Positions 55,371 through 64,000 of a DNA stretch of 64,000 bases are shown here, in pieces. The position numbers and the translations under genes are program-made. The stretch's first letter is position 1. Every line of letters begins with the position of its first letter. This stretch comes from Rhodoligotrophos sp. CJ14 (GTDB lineage Bacteria > Pseudomonadota > Alphaproteobacteria > Rhizobiales > Im1). The stretch is taken from NCBI RefSeq assembly GCF_038811545.1, contig NZ_CP133319.1:2571516-2635515 (forward strand), given 5' to 3'. A model generated the notes under the pieces. It had not been told where the DNA came from and did no database searches. It was given only the letters and a program-made list of their open reading frames with translations.

Positions 55371-56213
55371 ATGGACCACGATCGCATCAGGACCATCATC
55401 GAAGAGGCCTTCGAACAGCGCGATACGGTCACTGCCAGCACGACCGGCGAGGTTCGCGCGGCAGTTGATTCTGCACTCGATCTGCTCGATGCCGGTGTGC
55501 TCCGCGTAGCCTCTCCCGGCCCGGATGGCTGGACTGTCCACGAATGGCTCAAGAAGGCGGTGTTGCTGTCTTTTCGGCTGAACGACATGACCCCGATTGC
55601 CGGCGGGCCCGGCGCCGCCTCTTGGTGGGACAAGGTGCCCTCCAAGTTCAATGGCTGGGGCGAGCAGGAATTCCGGATGGCCGGCTTTCGTGCTGTTCCC
55701 AATTGTATCGTCAGGCGCTCGGCCTTCATCGCCCCGGGCGTCGTGCTGATGCCCTCTTTCGTCAATTTGGGCGCCTATGTCGACACGGGCACGATGATTG
55801 ACACCTGGGCGACCGTGGGCTCCTGCGCCCAGATCGGCAAGAACTGCCATATCTCAGGCGGGGCCGGCATTGGCGGTGTTCTCGAACCGCTGCAGGCATC
55901 CCCCGTGATCATCGAGGACAATTGCTTCATTGGCGCCCGTTCGGAAGTCGCCGAAGGGGTCATCGTCGGCGAGGGCTCCGTCCTGTCTATGGGCGTGTTC
56001 CTCGGCGCATCCACCAAGATCATTGACCGCGAGAGCGGCGAGACCTTTATGGGTAAGGTTCCGCCTTACTCCGTCGTGGTGCCAGGCAGCCTTGGCGGCA
56101 AGCCCCTGCCCGACGGCACGGCGGGTCCGGGCCTTTACTGCGCGGTGATCGTGAAGCGGGTTGACGAGCGCACCCGCTCCAAGACCTCCATCAATGAACT
56201 CTTGAGAACCTGA
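55371..56213 (+). CDS. dapD: 2,3,4,5-tetrahydropyridine-2,6-dicarboxylate N-succinyltransferase
   Basis: The 280-residue left-handed beta-helix acyltransferase has hexapeptide repeats from [20 protein letters not shown] through [20 protein letters not shown], the DapD signature [14 protein letters not shown] and C-terminal [18 protein letters not shown]. It transfers succinyl from succinyl-CoA in the lysine/diaminopimelate pathway. ATG 55371 suits the family length. dapE starts 5 bases after its stop. Confidence 0.97.
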   Translation: MDHDRIRTIIEEAFEQRDTVTASTTGEVRAAVDSALDLLDAGVLRVASPGPDGWTVHEWLKKAVLLSFRLNDMTPIAGGPGAASWWDKVPSKFNGWGEQEFRMAGFRAVPNCIVRRSAFIAPGVVLMPSFVNLGAYVDTGTMIDTWATVGSCAQIGKNCHISGGAGIGGVLEPLQASPVIIEDNCFIGARSEVAEGVIVGEGSVLSMGVFLGASTKIIDRESGETFMGKVPPYSVVVPGSLGGKPLPDGTAGPGLYCAVIVKRVDERTRSKTSINELLRT

Positions 56214-56218
56214 TTACC

Positions 56219-57376
56219 GTGTTCGACCCGGTCGCCTTTCTGCAGACACTGATCCGCGAGCGTTCGGTCACGCCGGACAGCACCGGTGCGCTGGACAGGG
56301 TGGAGAAGGCGCTCACCTGCATCGGCTTCAGCTGCTGGCGGCTGCCCTTTCAGTCGCCCGGCATGCCGGTGGTCGACAATCTCTTTGCTCGGATCGGCCA
56401 TGCGAGCCCCCACTTCTGCTTTGCCGGCCATGTGGATGTGGTGCCACCTGGCGATGTGAGCCGATGGTCGCACCCGCCCTTCGCCGGAGAGATCAAGGAT
56501 GGCGTCCTCTACGGGCGCGGCGCCGTCGATATGAAGGGGTCGGTTGCGGCCTTCTGTGCGGCAACGGCCGCATTCATCCGCGAACACGGGGCAGCCTTTG
56601 GGGGCTCGATCAGTTTTCTGATCACCGGCGACGAGGAAGGCCCTGCCCTCGACGGCACGGTAAAGGTGCTGGAGTGGATGACGGCCAACGGCCATAGACC
56701 GGATGCTTGTCTGGTGGGCGAGCCAAGCTGCAGCGAGCGAATAGGCGATACCATAAAGATTGGCCGGCGCGGCAGCCTGAACGCCCGGCTCACCGTCATC
56801 GGCAAACAGGGTCATGCCGCCTATCCGCACAAGGCCGACAACCCCATCCCGAAGCTCGTGCGCATGCTCGACCGCTTGGCAAGCGAGGCGCTCGATCAGG
56901 GCAATGCCTATTTCGAGCCGTCCACCCTGGCGATCACCTCGGTTGATGTGGGCAATCCCGCCGAGAATGTCATTCCGGATCGCGCGAGCGCGCGCTTCAA
57001 CATCCGATTCAACAACGAGCACAGCCAGGAGAGCCTCGAGCGCTGGATCAACGGCCATTGCCGGGCTGTCATAGCCGAAATGGGCGGAGACTACACCCTG
57101 TCGCTCTCCAGCAATGCCGACAGTTTCGTCACCGCGCGCGGGCCGCTGGTCGATGTGGTGGCGGGTGCTGTCCGCGAGGTGACCGGGCTTGAACCGGCGC
57201 TCACCACCGGTGGTGGCACCTCCGATGCCCGCTTCATAAAGAACCACTGCCCGGTTGTCGAGTTTGGCCCGCTGAACGCGACCATTCACCAGACCGACGA
57301 ATGCATACCGATTGCCGATTTGCAGGCGACGAAAGATATCTATTTGCGGATCCTCGAACGCTATTTCGGTCGCTGA
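56219..57376 (+). CDS. dapE: Succinyl-diaminopimelate desuccinylase
   Basis: The 385-residue M20 metallopeptidase has FAGHVDVVPPGD (zinc His, Asp), YGRGAVDMKGSVAAF (bridging Asp), TGDEEGPALDGT (catalytic and metal Glu) and a final zinc-ligand segment ECIPIADLQ. It releases diaminopimelate and succinate in lysine and cell-wall precursor synthesis. The start is GTG 56219, coupled to dapD. It is well separated in sequence from the two ArgE/DapE-like deacylases upstream in the window. Confidence 0.96.
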   Translation: MFDPVAFLQTLIRERSVTPDSTGALDRVEKALTCIGFSCWRLPFQSPGMPVVDNLFARIGHASPHFCFAGHVDVVPPGDVSRWSHPPFAGEIKDGVLYGRGAVDMKGSVAAFCAATAAFIREHGAAFGGSISFLITGDEEGPALDGTVKVLEWMTANGHRPDACLVGEPSCSERIGDTIKIGRRGSLNARLTVIGKQGHAAYPHKADNPIPKLVRMLDRLASEALDQGNAYFEPSTLAITSVDVGNPAENVIPDRASARFNIRFNNEHSQESLERWINGHCRAVIAEMGGDYTLSLSSNADSFVTARGPLVDVVAGAVREVTGLEPALTTGGGTSDARFIKNHCPVVEFGPLNATIHQTDECIPIADLQATKDIYLRILERYFGR

Positions 57377-57403
57377 GCGGTCAATGGCAGGACGTCAGCA
57401 GGG

Positions 57404-57955
57404 ATGATCTCGTCGGAAGAGTTCTCCGCCGCCATGCGCGGCACTTGGCGGCTTCTCAATCGTGATGCAGGCGGTTACGCTGACTTCAACCTGTCATACG
57501 AAGGGCTCAAGAACTCGTTCACCTCTGTCCTGATCGTCGCGCCCGTCTATCTGTTCATTGTCGCGACCAGCAATTCGCTGACCAGCCCGCCCATCCCGGT
57601 CGCCTATGGGCGGGAGCTCATCGCCCTTCTGTTCGAATGGGCTGTCTTTGTGGCTCTCGCGGTCCTCGCTGGGCGGATGCTTGGCCGAACCAGCCAGCTC
57701 GTGCCTTTCCTGATTGCCTATAACTGGTCGTCGGTCTTCATCGTCTTTGCCATGGTGCCGCCGGCCCTGTTGAGCCGCTATGGCCTCATCACCTCCGGCG
57801 GGCTCTTGACGGCAGGGGTGGTCGTCACCCTCATCGCCCTTTATTTCCGCTGGTATATTGCTCGCACCGGTCTTCGAACGACCGGCAGCATCGCCTTTGC
57901 GCTTGTCGTCGCCGACGTGGCCATCAGCCTCATGGCGGAAGTCCTGATCCGCTGA
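57404..57955 (+). CDS. Small integral membrane protein, function unknown
   Basis: The 183-residue protein has about five hydrophobic helices (near residues 40-56, 75-92, 98-115, 122-148 and 160-180) after an amphipathic N-terminus (WRLLNRDAGGYADFNLS). It resembles uncharacterised YIP1-like or DUF-type membrane proteins of alphaproteobacteria. It follows dapE by 27 bases, so it is probably co-transcribed. No function can be given. Confidence 0.75.
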   Translation: MISSEEFSAAMRGTWRLLNRDAGGYADFNLSYEGLKNSFTSVLIVAPVYLFIVATSNSLTSPPIPVAYGRELIALLFEWAVFVALAVLAGRMLGRTSQLVPFLIAYNWSSVFIVFAMVPPALLSRYGLITSGGLLTAGVVVTLIALYFRWYIARTGLRTTGSIAFALVVADVAISLMAEVLIR

Positions 57956-57956
57956 T

Positions 57957-57986
57957 CCGCGGCGCTTTCGAGCCAGACGGCCGCGG
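57957..57986. terminator. Possible bidirectional terminator hairpin
   Basis: CCGCGGC (57957-57963) and GCCGCGG (57980-57986) form a perfect 7-base-pair GC stem with a 16-base loop in the 38-base gap between the convergent membrane-protein and truA genes. No T-run is present on either strand. Confidence 0.4.
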
Positions 57987-57993
57987 TCAGCAC

Positions 57994-58740
57994 TCAGTCG
58001 TCTGAATAATCGACCTTGGTAAGGTAGAGCCCCCAGGGTGGCGCCACTGTGCCACAGGCTGAGCGATCCTTCGCCTCGAGCGCTGCCGCCATGTCTTCGG
58101 GCATCCAGCTGCCTTCTCCCACCAGCTTCAGGCTCCCGACCATCGAGCGGACCTGATTGTGCAGGAATGAACGGGCATTGGTGGTGATCTCGATCAGATC
58201 GCCAGTACGGGTGACGGCGAGCATATCCAATGTCTTGACGGGGGATGTGGACTGGCAATGGGCGGATCGGAAAGTCGTGAAATCGTGCTTGCCCAGCAGA
58301 AACTGAGCCCCGGCATTCATCGCCGCCACATTTAGCGGTCGCGCCACATGCCAGGCCCTGTCGCGCTCGAGCACCAGCGGGCTGCGGCGGTTGACGATCC
58401 TGTAGACATAATGCCGACGCACCGCGGAGAAGCGGGCGTGAAAATCATCCGGCACGGTTTCTACCGCAAGTACCGCGATCGGTGCCGGCCGCAAATGAAA
58501 ATTGAGCCCACCGCGCAACCGTTCCTCGAGCCATGGGCGCTCAAGATCGACATGGGCGACTTGGCCAGATGCATGGACACCCGCATCGGTACGACCCGCC
58601 CCAAAAACAGCGACCTGCTCCCCGCACATCTTCAGGATCGCCTGCTCGAGAGCATCCTGGATGGTGGGCGCATTGGCCTGCCTTTGCCAACCGCCGAAAA
58701 CCGTTCCGTCATATTCGATTGTAAGCTTGTATCGCGGCAT
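57994..58740 (-). CDS. truA: tRNA pseudouridine(38-40) synthase
   Basis: The 248-residue protein begins [18 protein letters not shown] and carries the catalytic Asp in [17 protein letters not shown], plus [16 protein letters not shown] and [12 protein letters not shown], all TruA hallmarks. It isomerises uridines 38-40 in the tRNA anticodon arm. ATG 58740 has GAGGAG upstream; a start at 58836 would add 32 non-conserved residues. It is divergent from mmcB by 101 bases. Confidence 0.96.
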   Translation of the reverse strand: MPRYKLTIEYDGTVFGGWQRQANAPTIQDALEQAILKMCGEQVAVFGAGRTDAGVHASGQVAHVDLERPWLEERLRGGLNFHLRPAPIAVLAVETVPDDFHARFSAVRRHYVYRIVNRRSPLVLERDRAWHVARPLNVAAMNAGAQFLLGKHDFTTFRSAHCQSTSPVKTLDMLAVTRTGDLIEITTNARSFLHNQVRSMVGSLKLVGEGSWMPEDMAAALEAKDRSACGTVAPPWGLYLTKVDYSDD

Positions 58741-58841
58741 GGCTCCTCGCTTGTGCCTTCCTGCGATACACGCGATTTTGCGGTTAGTCACGACCGAGCG
58801 CATGACTTGCCGATGCCCGCCAGAGTCGGTAACCATAAGCC

Positions 58842-59333
58842 ATGAGCCAACCAGCCTTTGCCCCAGACCTTTGGCCGCTTGCCGATGGCCGTCAATCGGA
58901 AACGGCCGCCCATGTTCAACGCGGCGTCTGCCGCCTGCTGCGGGCTGTGGGCTTTGCCGCGCTCACCGAACTGCCCCTTGCCTCCGGCCGCCGCGCCGAC
59001 ATCATGGCGGTGAATGAGCGCGGCGACATCTGGATCATCGAGATCAAGTCGAGCATCACAGATTTTCGCGCCGACCAGAAATGGCCGGAATATTGGGACT
59101 ATTGCGATCGGCTGTATTTCGCGATTCCCCCGACCATGGCGCCAGAGATCATGCCGATCGAGGCGGGTCTCATCATCGCTGATCAGTTCGGCGCGGAGAT
59201 CATGCGCGATATCGGCGATATCAGGCTATCGGCGGCGCGGCGCAAGGCCGCCACTTTGCGATTTGCCCGTGCTGCCGCCCTGCGCCTGCATAACCTGCGC
59301 GATCCACTCTCCAACGCGGCCGAATGTTCATAG
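58842..59333 (+). CDS. mmcB: MmcB family DNA repair protein
   Basis: The 163-residue protein has a PD-(D/E)xK-nuclease-like core: [17 protein letters not shown] (Asp) and [20 protein letters not shown] (ExK), then [15 protein letters not shown], matching MmcB, known in Caulobacter as a DNA-damage-related protein. It probably binds or cleaves damaged DNA; direct biochemistry is not implied by the sequence. It is convergent with the penicillin-binding-protein gene (18 bases between). Confidence 0.87.
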   Translation: MSQPAFAPDLWPLADGRQSETAAHVQRGVCRLLRAVGFAALTELPLASGRRADIMAVNERGDIWIIEIKSSITDFRADQKWPEYWDYCDRLYFAIPPTMAPEIMPIEAGLIIADQFGAEIMRDIGDIRLSAARRKAATLRFARAAALRLHNLRDPLSNAAECS

Positions 59334-59351
59334 GACAGACGGCCGCCGGCC

Positions 59352-61580
59352 CTACCGTCGCTCCAACTGCCGGTATTCCTGCCAGTTCCTTTGATTGACG
59401 GCGCGCGGGTTCCAACCGTTATCCTCGCCCGCAACACTCGGCGCCATACGCCGTGCGGGCGGTGGTGGCGCAGATGGTTCGGGATAGGCGCGCGCCGGTC
59501 GACTGCCGAACAGGCCCTCGAAGAATTGCACGATGCTCGTGCCCACATTGGGCCTCTCCCGCTGCGCCACATAGGGCTCGCGGCCATAATACTCATCATA
59601 GGGCGCAGGCTCCGGCGCATGCCTCGGCGCACCGGGAAGTGGTAGGGCTGGCATGCCACGATGGGCATCGACCATCACATCCTTCCAGATGGCGGCGGGA
59701 AGCCCGCTGCCGGTCGCCTTCTTGGTCGGCGTGCCGTCGTCGTTGCCAACCCACACGCCGGCCACCAGATGCGCGGTATAGCCGACAAACCAGGCATCGC
59801 GGAAATTCTGGCTGGTGCCAGTCTTACCCGCGGCATCCTGACCATCCAGCATCGCGCGCTTGGCCGTTCCATCGTGAATGGCCGTGCGCAGCATGTCGTT
59901 CATCTCGCCCACCGCCATGGGATCGATCACCTGCTGCGCCTGAGCTGGAGCACGCTCATAGAGCAACTCGCCGCTCTTCGTCCTGATCCGCTCGATCACG
60001 AAGGGAATTGCCCGCGAGCCACCATTGGCAAAGGCAGCAAAGGCACCGGTGAGCTCCAACAGCGACACCTCGGACGTGCCAAGCCCGATCGAGGCATTGG
60101 GCTCGAGCTTGGATTCGATCCCGAGCCGATGCGCTGTCTCGATCACCGTTTCCGGTCCAACCTGCACGGCAAGCTTTGCTGCAATCGTATTGAGCGAATG
60201 CGCAAGCGCCGTCCGCAAGGTGACAGGCCCGTAGTATTTTCGCGAGTAGTTCTCCGGCGCCCAGTTCCCGAACCGCACCGGCTCATCCACCAGCACGGTG
60301 TCCGGGTTGAAGCCATGTTCCATGGCCGCGAGATAGACGAAGGGCTTGAAGGCAGAGCCCGGCTGGCGCTTTGACTTGACCGCACGGTTATACTGGCTCT
60401 TGCTATAGGAGCGCCCGCCGATCATTGCCTTAACGGCACCGGTTGCATCCATCACCACCATCGCGGCCTGTTGCGCTTTCTGGGCGGCACCTTCCTTGGC
60501 CAAGTGCTTGCGCACGGCGGCCTCTGCATCCGATTGGATGTCGCTATCGATGGTGGTCTCGACGATAAGGCTTTCCTTGTATTCGCCGATGAGGTTTGGA
60601 ACCATTTCAGCGATCCAATCCGCCACATAACGGCTCGCCGGCAATTCGGTCGGCCCGACCACTTCCGCCGGGTTGTTGATGGCCTTCTGCCCTTGCTCGC
60701 GGGTGATGTAGTTCTCCTCAACCATCGCATTGAGCACAACATAGGCCCGCTCTTCCGCTGCCTTTGGCCGGCTGATCGGGTTGTATGTGGCCGGCGCCTT
60801 CAGAAGCCCTGCCAGGATGGCCGCTTCGGCAAGCGTGAGATCCCGGGCGGACTTGCCGAAATAGTGCTTGGCGGCTGCCTCAATGCCATAGGCACCGCCG
60901 CCGAAATAGACCCGGTTGAGATAGAGCTGGAGGATTTCCTCCTTGGAGAAGCTATGTTCGAGCCAAAGAGCGAGAACAGCCTCCTGGACCTTGCGCTCGA
61001 TCGTGCGCTCCGGCTTCAGGAAAAGGTTCTTGGCAAGCTGCTGGGTGAGAGTGGAGCCACCCTGCACCACACCGCCCGACCGAAAATTCGTGATGGCTGC
61101 ACGGACAAGGCCGATCGGGTCAACGCCGAAATGGCTGAAGAAGCGCCGGTCCTCAATCGCCATGACCGCCTGGGGCACATAGGGCGGCAGCTCGTCGTAG
61201 CGGATATCATCCCCGGTAAATGAGCCGCGCTCCACCAGGACCTGGCCATCATCCGCAAGGAGGACCATGCCTGGTTCGCGATCCGGAATCTTGAACAGAG
61301 TGTCGTTCGGTAGCGCCAGTAGCGCGTAGGCCAACACACCGACGACGGCGATGAAGCCCCAGATGCCAAGCGTCAGGGTCCAGTAAACCGACCGAAGCAG
61401 CCATGAGCGCTTTTTGCGTGCCGGCTTGCCGCTCGCCCGCTTGCCGCGCCGCCTGGTGCGCGGTTCCTCAGGCTCGAGAGAGCTCTGACGCGGCGTGCGA
61501 GCATCCGATTGAAACAATCTCGGCTCGCGGGCGTGGCTCCCGTCAGTGTCGGCATTGGACCGCGATCGAAATAGACCCAT
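59352..61580 (-). CDS. Class A penicillin-binding protein (PBP1A family)
   Basis: A bifunctional cell-wall synthase of about 742 residues. It has a basic N-terminus, one membrane anchor (about residues 61-90), the GT51 glycosyltransferase domain (MAIEDRRFFSHFGVD, GGSTLTQQLAKNLFL) and the transpeptidase domain with SxxK in RQPGSAFKPF, SLN and KTGTSQ. A Pro-rich C-terminal tail ends the protein. ATG 61580 is preferred; GTG 61610 would add 10 residues. The upstream gap (61581-61751) contains an AT-rich stretch that may be its promoter. Confidence 0.94.
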   Translation of the reverse strand: MGLFRSRSNADTDGSHAREPRLFQSDARTPRQSSLEPEEPRTRRRGKRASGKPARKKRSWLLRSVYWTLTLGIWGFIAVVGVLAYALLALPNDTLFKIPDREPGMVLLADDGQVLVERGSFTGDDIRYDELPPYVPQAVMAIEDRRFFSHFGVDPIGLVRAAITNFRSGGVVQGGSTLTQQLAKNLFLKPERTIERKVQEAVLALWLEHSFSKEEILQLYLNRVYFGGGAYGIEAAAKHYFGKSARDLTLAEAAILAGLLKAPATYNPISRPKAAEERAYVVLNAMVEENYITREQGQKAINNPAEVVGPTELPASRYVADWIAEMVPNLIGEYKESLIVETTIDSDIQSDAEAAVRKHLAKEGAAQKAQQAAMVVMDATGAVKAMIGGRSYSKSQYNRAVKSKRQPGSAFKPFVYLAAMEHGFNPDTVLVDEPVRFGNWAPENYSRKYYGPVTLRTALAHSLNTIAAKLAVQVGPETVIETAHRLGIESKLEPNASIGLGTSEVSLLELTGAFAAFANGGSRAIPFVIERIRTKSGELLYERAPAQAQQVIDPMAVGEMNDMLRTAIHDGTAKRAMLDGQDAAGKTGTSQNFRDAWFVGYTAHLVAGVWVGNDDGTPTKKATGSGLPAAIWKDVMVDAHRGMPALPLPGAPRHAPEPAPYDEYYGREPYVAQRERPNVGTSIVQFFEGLFGSRPARAYPEPSAPPPPARRMAPSVAGEDNGWNPRAVNQRNWQEYRQLERR

Positions 61581-61751
61581 GGATTTAGCTGAACTCGCCC
61601 GCCTGACCACCAGTGTAGGACCAGGCTTTTAACTCAAACCTAATTTTAATCGCCCGCAAGCTGGCCATGAATCGTGACCGATTGATGACCCGGCTTAGCG
61701 CCGACATGATCCTGCCCGCAGGAGATCTGCTTCGCTAACCCTGAGATCACC

Positions 61752-62648
61752 TTAGTGTTGCGCCCCGCGGGTAGCTTTGACCTGACGCTCGCGATAGAAT
61801 AGATAGATTCCGCTCGCAATGACAGTCGCGCCCCCGGCCACCGTCCAGAGATCTGGCAGATCTCCGAATACGACATAGCCGATGAGAACCATCATCACGA
61901 TTTGGCTATAGGAGAAGGGCGCCAGGACCGCAGCCGGCGCCAGGCGATGGGCGACAATCAGCAATTGGTGGCCGACCGCTCCGAAGGCGCCGACGAGCAT
62001 CATCAACAGCCAGCCCGCAAGATCGGGCATAACCCAGACCGTCGGCATGGCGGGCAGGAGTGCTGCAGTGCCCACCGCTGCCGTATAGAACATTGTGGTC
62101 AGCGCGCTGTCATACGCGGCGATCTTCCGTGTCGCCAGCTGATAGAGCGCGGTGAACAGGGCGGAGGTCACCGAAATCAGCGCCGCCGGCTGAAAGCCGC
62201 TCATGCCCGGCCGCACGATGATGAGAACCCCGATAAACCCCACCAACACCGCCATCCAGCGCCTTGGGCCGACCTTTTCGCCAAGCAGCGGCACCGAGAG
62301 GGCGCACACCCATAGCGGATTGGAGAAGGCGATCGAGGCTGTTTCCGCGAGCTGAAGATAGCGCAGGGCCAGGAAGTTGCAGACCGTGGATCCAGCGAGC
62401 AGGAGACCGCGGATGATCTGAAGCTTCAAATTACGGGCGCGGACATGCGCCAGCGCATCCATCCAGAGGAGATAGCCCACCGCAAAAATGAGGGCGAAGG
62501 CATAGCGGGCGAACGCAACTTGAGCGAATGGATAGCTCGCGCCCAGATATTTTGCCGTGGCATCAAGGCCCGAGAACAGCATGTATGCGCTGGCCATCAG
62601 GGTTATGCCGCGAATATGGGATGCGGATTCGGTTACGGCGAGGGACAT
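61752..62648 (-). CDS. DMT superfamily transporter (EamA family)
   Basis: The 298-residue protein has ten hydrophobic helices in two EamA repeats (ASAYMLFSGLDATAKYLGAS; LISVTSALFTALYQLATRKI) with LAETASIAFSNPLWV typical of RhaT/EamA exporters. ATG 62648 is chosen; an in-frame TTG lies at 62657. It follows the BetI-like regulator gene on the same strand, which may control it. Confidence 0.9.
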   Translation of the reverse strand: MSLAVTESASHIRGITLMASAYMLFSGLDATAKYLGASYPFAQVAFARYAFALIFAVGYLLWMDALAHVRARNLKLQIIRGLLLAGSTVCNFLALRYLQLAETASIAFSNPLWVCALSVPLLGEKVGPRRWMAVLVGFIGVLIIVRPGMSGFQPAALISVTSALFTALYQLATRKIAAYDSALTTMFYTAAVGTAALLPAMPTVWVMPDLAGWLLMMLVGAFGAVGHQLLIVAHRLAPAAVLAPFSYSQIVMMVLIGYVVFGDLPDLWTVAGGATVIASGIYLFYRERQVKATRGAQH

Positions 62649-62698
62649 GACAGCCAAGAGTGAAAGGCGAGCGCAACCGCTCAGGGCGGGTTGGAATG

Positions 62699-63370
62699 TC
62701 AGGTGGCCTCGACCATGCCGCCGGCCAGCCCGTTCGCGTCGAAGTGCTTTGGAAAGACCTGGGCGAGCCAGGAGAAGGCTATGGAGCGGGCCTGCTCGCG
62801 CGTGAAGCTGCGAAAGCCGGTCAGCAGCTTGACCCAGAGCCCTTCGAGCAGAGCGTCCAGGCCACGCGCAACATGTAAGCTGTCCTGATCATACCCCGCG
62901 TCCCCAATGATCCGGGCGCAAAGGGTTTCGATCGCGTCCTGAAATGCCTCATCCACCGCACCCCAATGCTTAAGGTAGTCCGGACGAGCCTTGGCCTCTC
63001 CCCAAAAGGCATACCAGGCGGCGAGCTTGCGCCTCGTGCAAATCTTGCGATCAAAATCCACCTCGACGATCGCGGCAAGCTGCCGGGCGGGATCAGGACC
63101 CGCGCGATTGATCGCCGTCTGCCAGGCCTTGCGATACTCATCTGACAGATAACGCAAGGTTTCCAGAAGAAGCCGCTCCTTGCTATCAAAATGAGAATTG
63201 ACAATTCCCGCCGAGAAGCCCGCCCGCCGCGCAACCTCTGCGAGGGTCGTGTCCGAATAGCCCTTGCTGGCGAGCGTGTCGATAGTGGCTTCGATCAGCT
63301 GCTGACGCCGTATTTCCTTCTGCGCCTTCCGTGCGGCCGGCGCCGGTCTTACTCCCGGTAGGTCCGCCAT
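62699..63370 (-). CDS. TetR family regulator, BetI-like
   Basis: A protein of about 223 residues with a TetR helix-turn-helix much like BetI (RRQQLIEATIDTLASKGYSD; VARRAGFSAGIVNSHFDSKE; RYLSDEYRKAW). The C-terminal domain keeps BetI-type KLAAWYAFWGEAKARPDYL. BetI represses choline-to-betaine genes, but none are in the window. ATG 63370 is used; a TTG at 63388 overlaps the methyltransferase stop and would add 6 residues. Confidence 0.85.
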   Translation of the reverse strand: MADLPGVRPAPAARKAQKEIRRQQLIEATIDTLASKGYSDTTLAEVARRAGFSAGIVNSHFDSKERLLLETLRYLSDEYRKAWQTAINRAGPDPARQLAAIVEVDFDRKICTRRKLAAWYAFWGEAKARPDYLKHWGAVDEAFQDAIETLCARIIGDAGYDQDSLHVARGLDALLEGLWVKLLTGFRSFTREQARSIAFSWLAQVFPKHFDANGLAGGMVEAT

Positions 63371-63384
63371 AATCACTGGTCCGC

Positions 63385-64000
63385 TCAAGGTCTTCGAGCC
63401 CGAATATTGGTAAGCTGCGCTCCTCCCCGCTCGAGAACCGCCAGCTTCGCTTCCCAGATTTCTACCGCCCGGTCAATGTATTCCTTGCCATACGCCTTTG
63501 CGGCCTCGTCATAGATCGGCCCCTTCATCGAGGCGAGCTCATTCCGTGCGACCTGGACATACCAGTCATTCTGGTTGGCCAGTAACGCATCTGTGAAACC
63601 GGCATCCCTCAACAGGCCGCGGTAGCTTTCCGAGGAGGCATTCGCACCCAAGTGCTGGGCGAGACCCGCATCGGCCGATCCCTCGCCGGCTTCGTCGACC
63701 AGCAGATCGCTGGCCAGAAAGGTGCCGCCCGAGCGCAGCACCCGAAAGCTCTCACTGATGAGACCGCCCGCAGTTGGACCAAGGCCGAGGCCGTTGCCAT
63801 CATAGACGATATCGAACTGATCGGCGGCAAAGGGTAGGACGCCTGCTCCTGCCTCGAGGAATGTCAGTCGATCATCCAATCCAAGCGCTTGGGCTTTTGC
63901 CTGTGCCTTGGCCACAGCAGTGGCGTCCACATCAAGTCCGGTGACACGGCCGGCATGATGCCGTTCCACCAGGTAGAAAGCGATGGCAGCCGAGCCACGG
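63385..64000 (-). CDS. Class I SAM-dependent methyltransferase (partial, 5' end outside window)
   Basis: About 205 residues of a Rossmann methyltransferase are visible. The frame is open at base 64000. It contains GRVTGLDVDATAVAKAQAKA (motif I end, acidic ribose contact), GAGVLPFAADQFDIVYDGNG (motif II region) and ESFRVLRSGGTFLASDLLV (motif III). Substrate unknown. It precedes the BetI-like regulator with a 4-base overlap or a 15-base gap depending on the start. Confidence 0.82.
   Translation of the reverse strand, partial: RGSAAIAFYLVERHHAGRVTGLDVDATAVAKAQAKAQALGLDDRLTFLEAGAGVLPFAADQFDIVYDGNGLGLGPTAGGLISESFRVLRSGGTFLASDLLVDEAGEGSADAGLAQHLGANASSESYRGLLRDAGFTDALLANQNDWYVQVARNELASMKGPIYDEAAKAYGKEYIDRAVEIWEAKLAVLERGGAQLTNIRARRP

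Overview
The window looks like chromosomal DNA of a GC-rich alphaproteobacterium, most likely of the order Hyphomicrobiales (Rhizobiales). The argument rests on gene content: an argB / HAD pyrimidine nucleotidase / dapD / dapE / truA block typical of that order, an MmcB-type DNA repair protein known mainly from alphaproteobacteria, and many high-affinity ABC importers for peptides and amino acids. I found no rRNA, tRNA, CRISPR array, insertion sequence or phage gene. Nearly all sequence is coding, with short gaps and many 4-base stop/start overlaps.

Layout. (1) 1-8482, minus strand: one tightly packed operon with four glycosyltransferases, a polysaccharide-deacetylase-like protein, a P-loop NTPase, a membrane PH-like protein and a double ABC ATPase that runs off the left edge. 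(2) 8841-13227, plus strand and divergent from it: a radical SAM/SPASM-like protein, a possible 32-codon peptide, a 907-residue ABC-exporter-like protein whose ATPase motifs are all degenerate, and a cyclic-nucleotide-binding-domain protein. This is the most unusual part of the window. (3) 13300-17269: an orphan amino-acid binding protein, a patatin lipoprotein and a gamma-glutamyltransferase-like enzyme. (4) 25938 down to 17276, minus strand: an eight-gene operon with an M20 deacylase, a complete branched-chain-type ABC importer, a second paralogous M20 deacylase and an N-carbamoyl-amino-acid-hydrolase-like enzyme. An IclR regulator is divergent, with two operator-like palindromes over the -35 box. 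(5) 26068-33754, plus strand: IclR, a DMT exporter, a complete peptide ABC importer and a glutathione S-transferase. (6) 33762-36808: CrcB, an ALDH7-type aldehyde dehydrogenase and an agmatinase-type ureohydrolase.

(7) 43799 down to 36873, minus strand: a second branched-chain-type importer with a long-chain acyl-CoA synthetase gene embedded in it. (8) 44052-50887: an MBL-fold protein, a TetR regulator, and acyl-CoA dehydrogenase, enoyl-CoA hydratase, CoA-transferase, thiolase and SDR genes. With region 7 this reads as uptake, CoA activation and beta-oxidation-like breakdown of a carboxylic acid. Related palindrome-like sites in the two control regions, and a partial match in front of the TetR gene, suggest one TetR regulon. 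(9) 51037-61580: an ABC-2 exporter, argB, a HAD nucleotidase, an RTX-like orphan, dapD-dapE, a small membrane protein, truA, mmcB and a class A penicillin-binding protein. (10) 61752-64000: a DMT transporter, a BetI-like TetR regulator and a methyltransferase cut by the right edge.

The central part (regions 3-8) reads as an amino-acid, peptide and carboxylate scavenging and catabolic island. The left part is a surface-glycan or secondary-metabolite locus whose product cannot be named from sequence alone.
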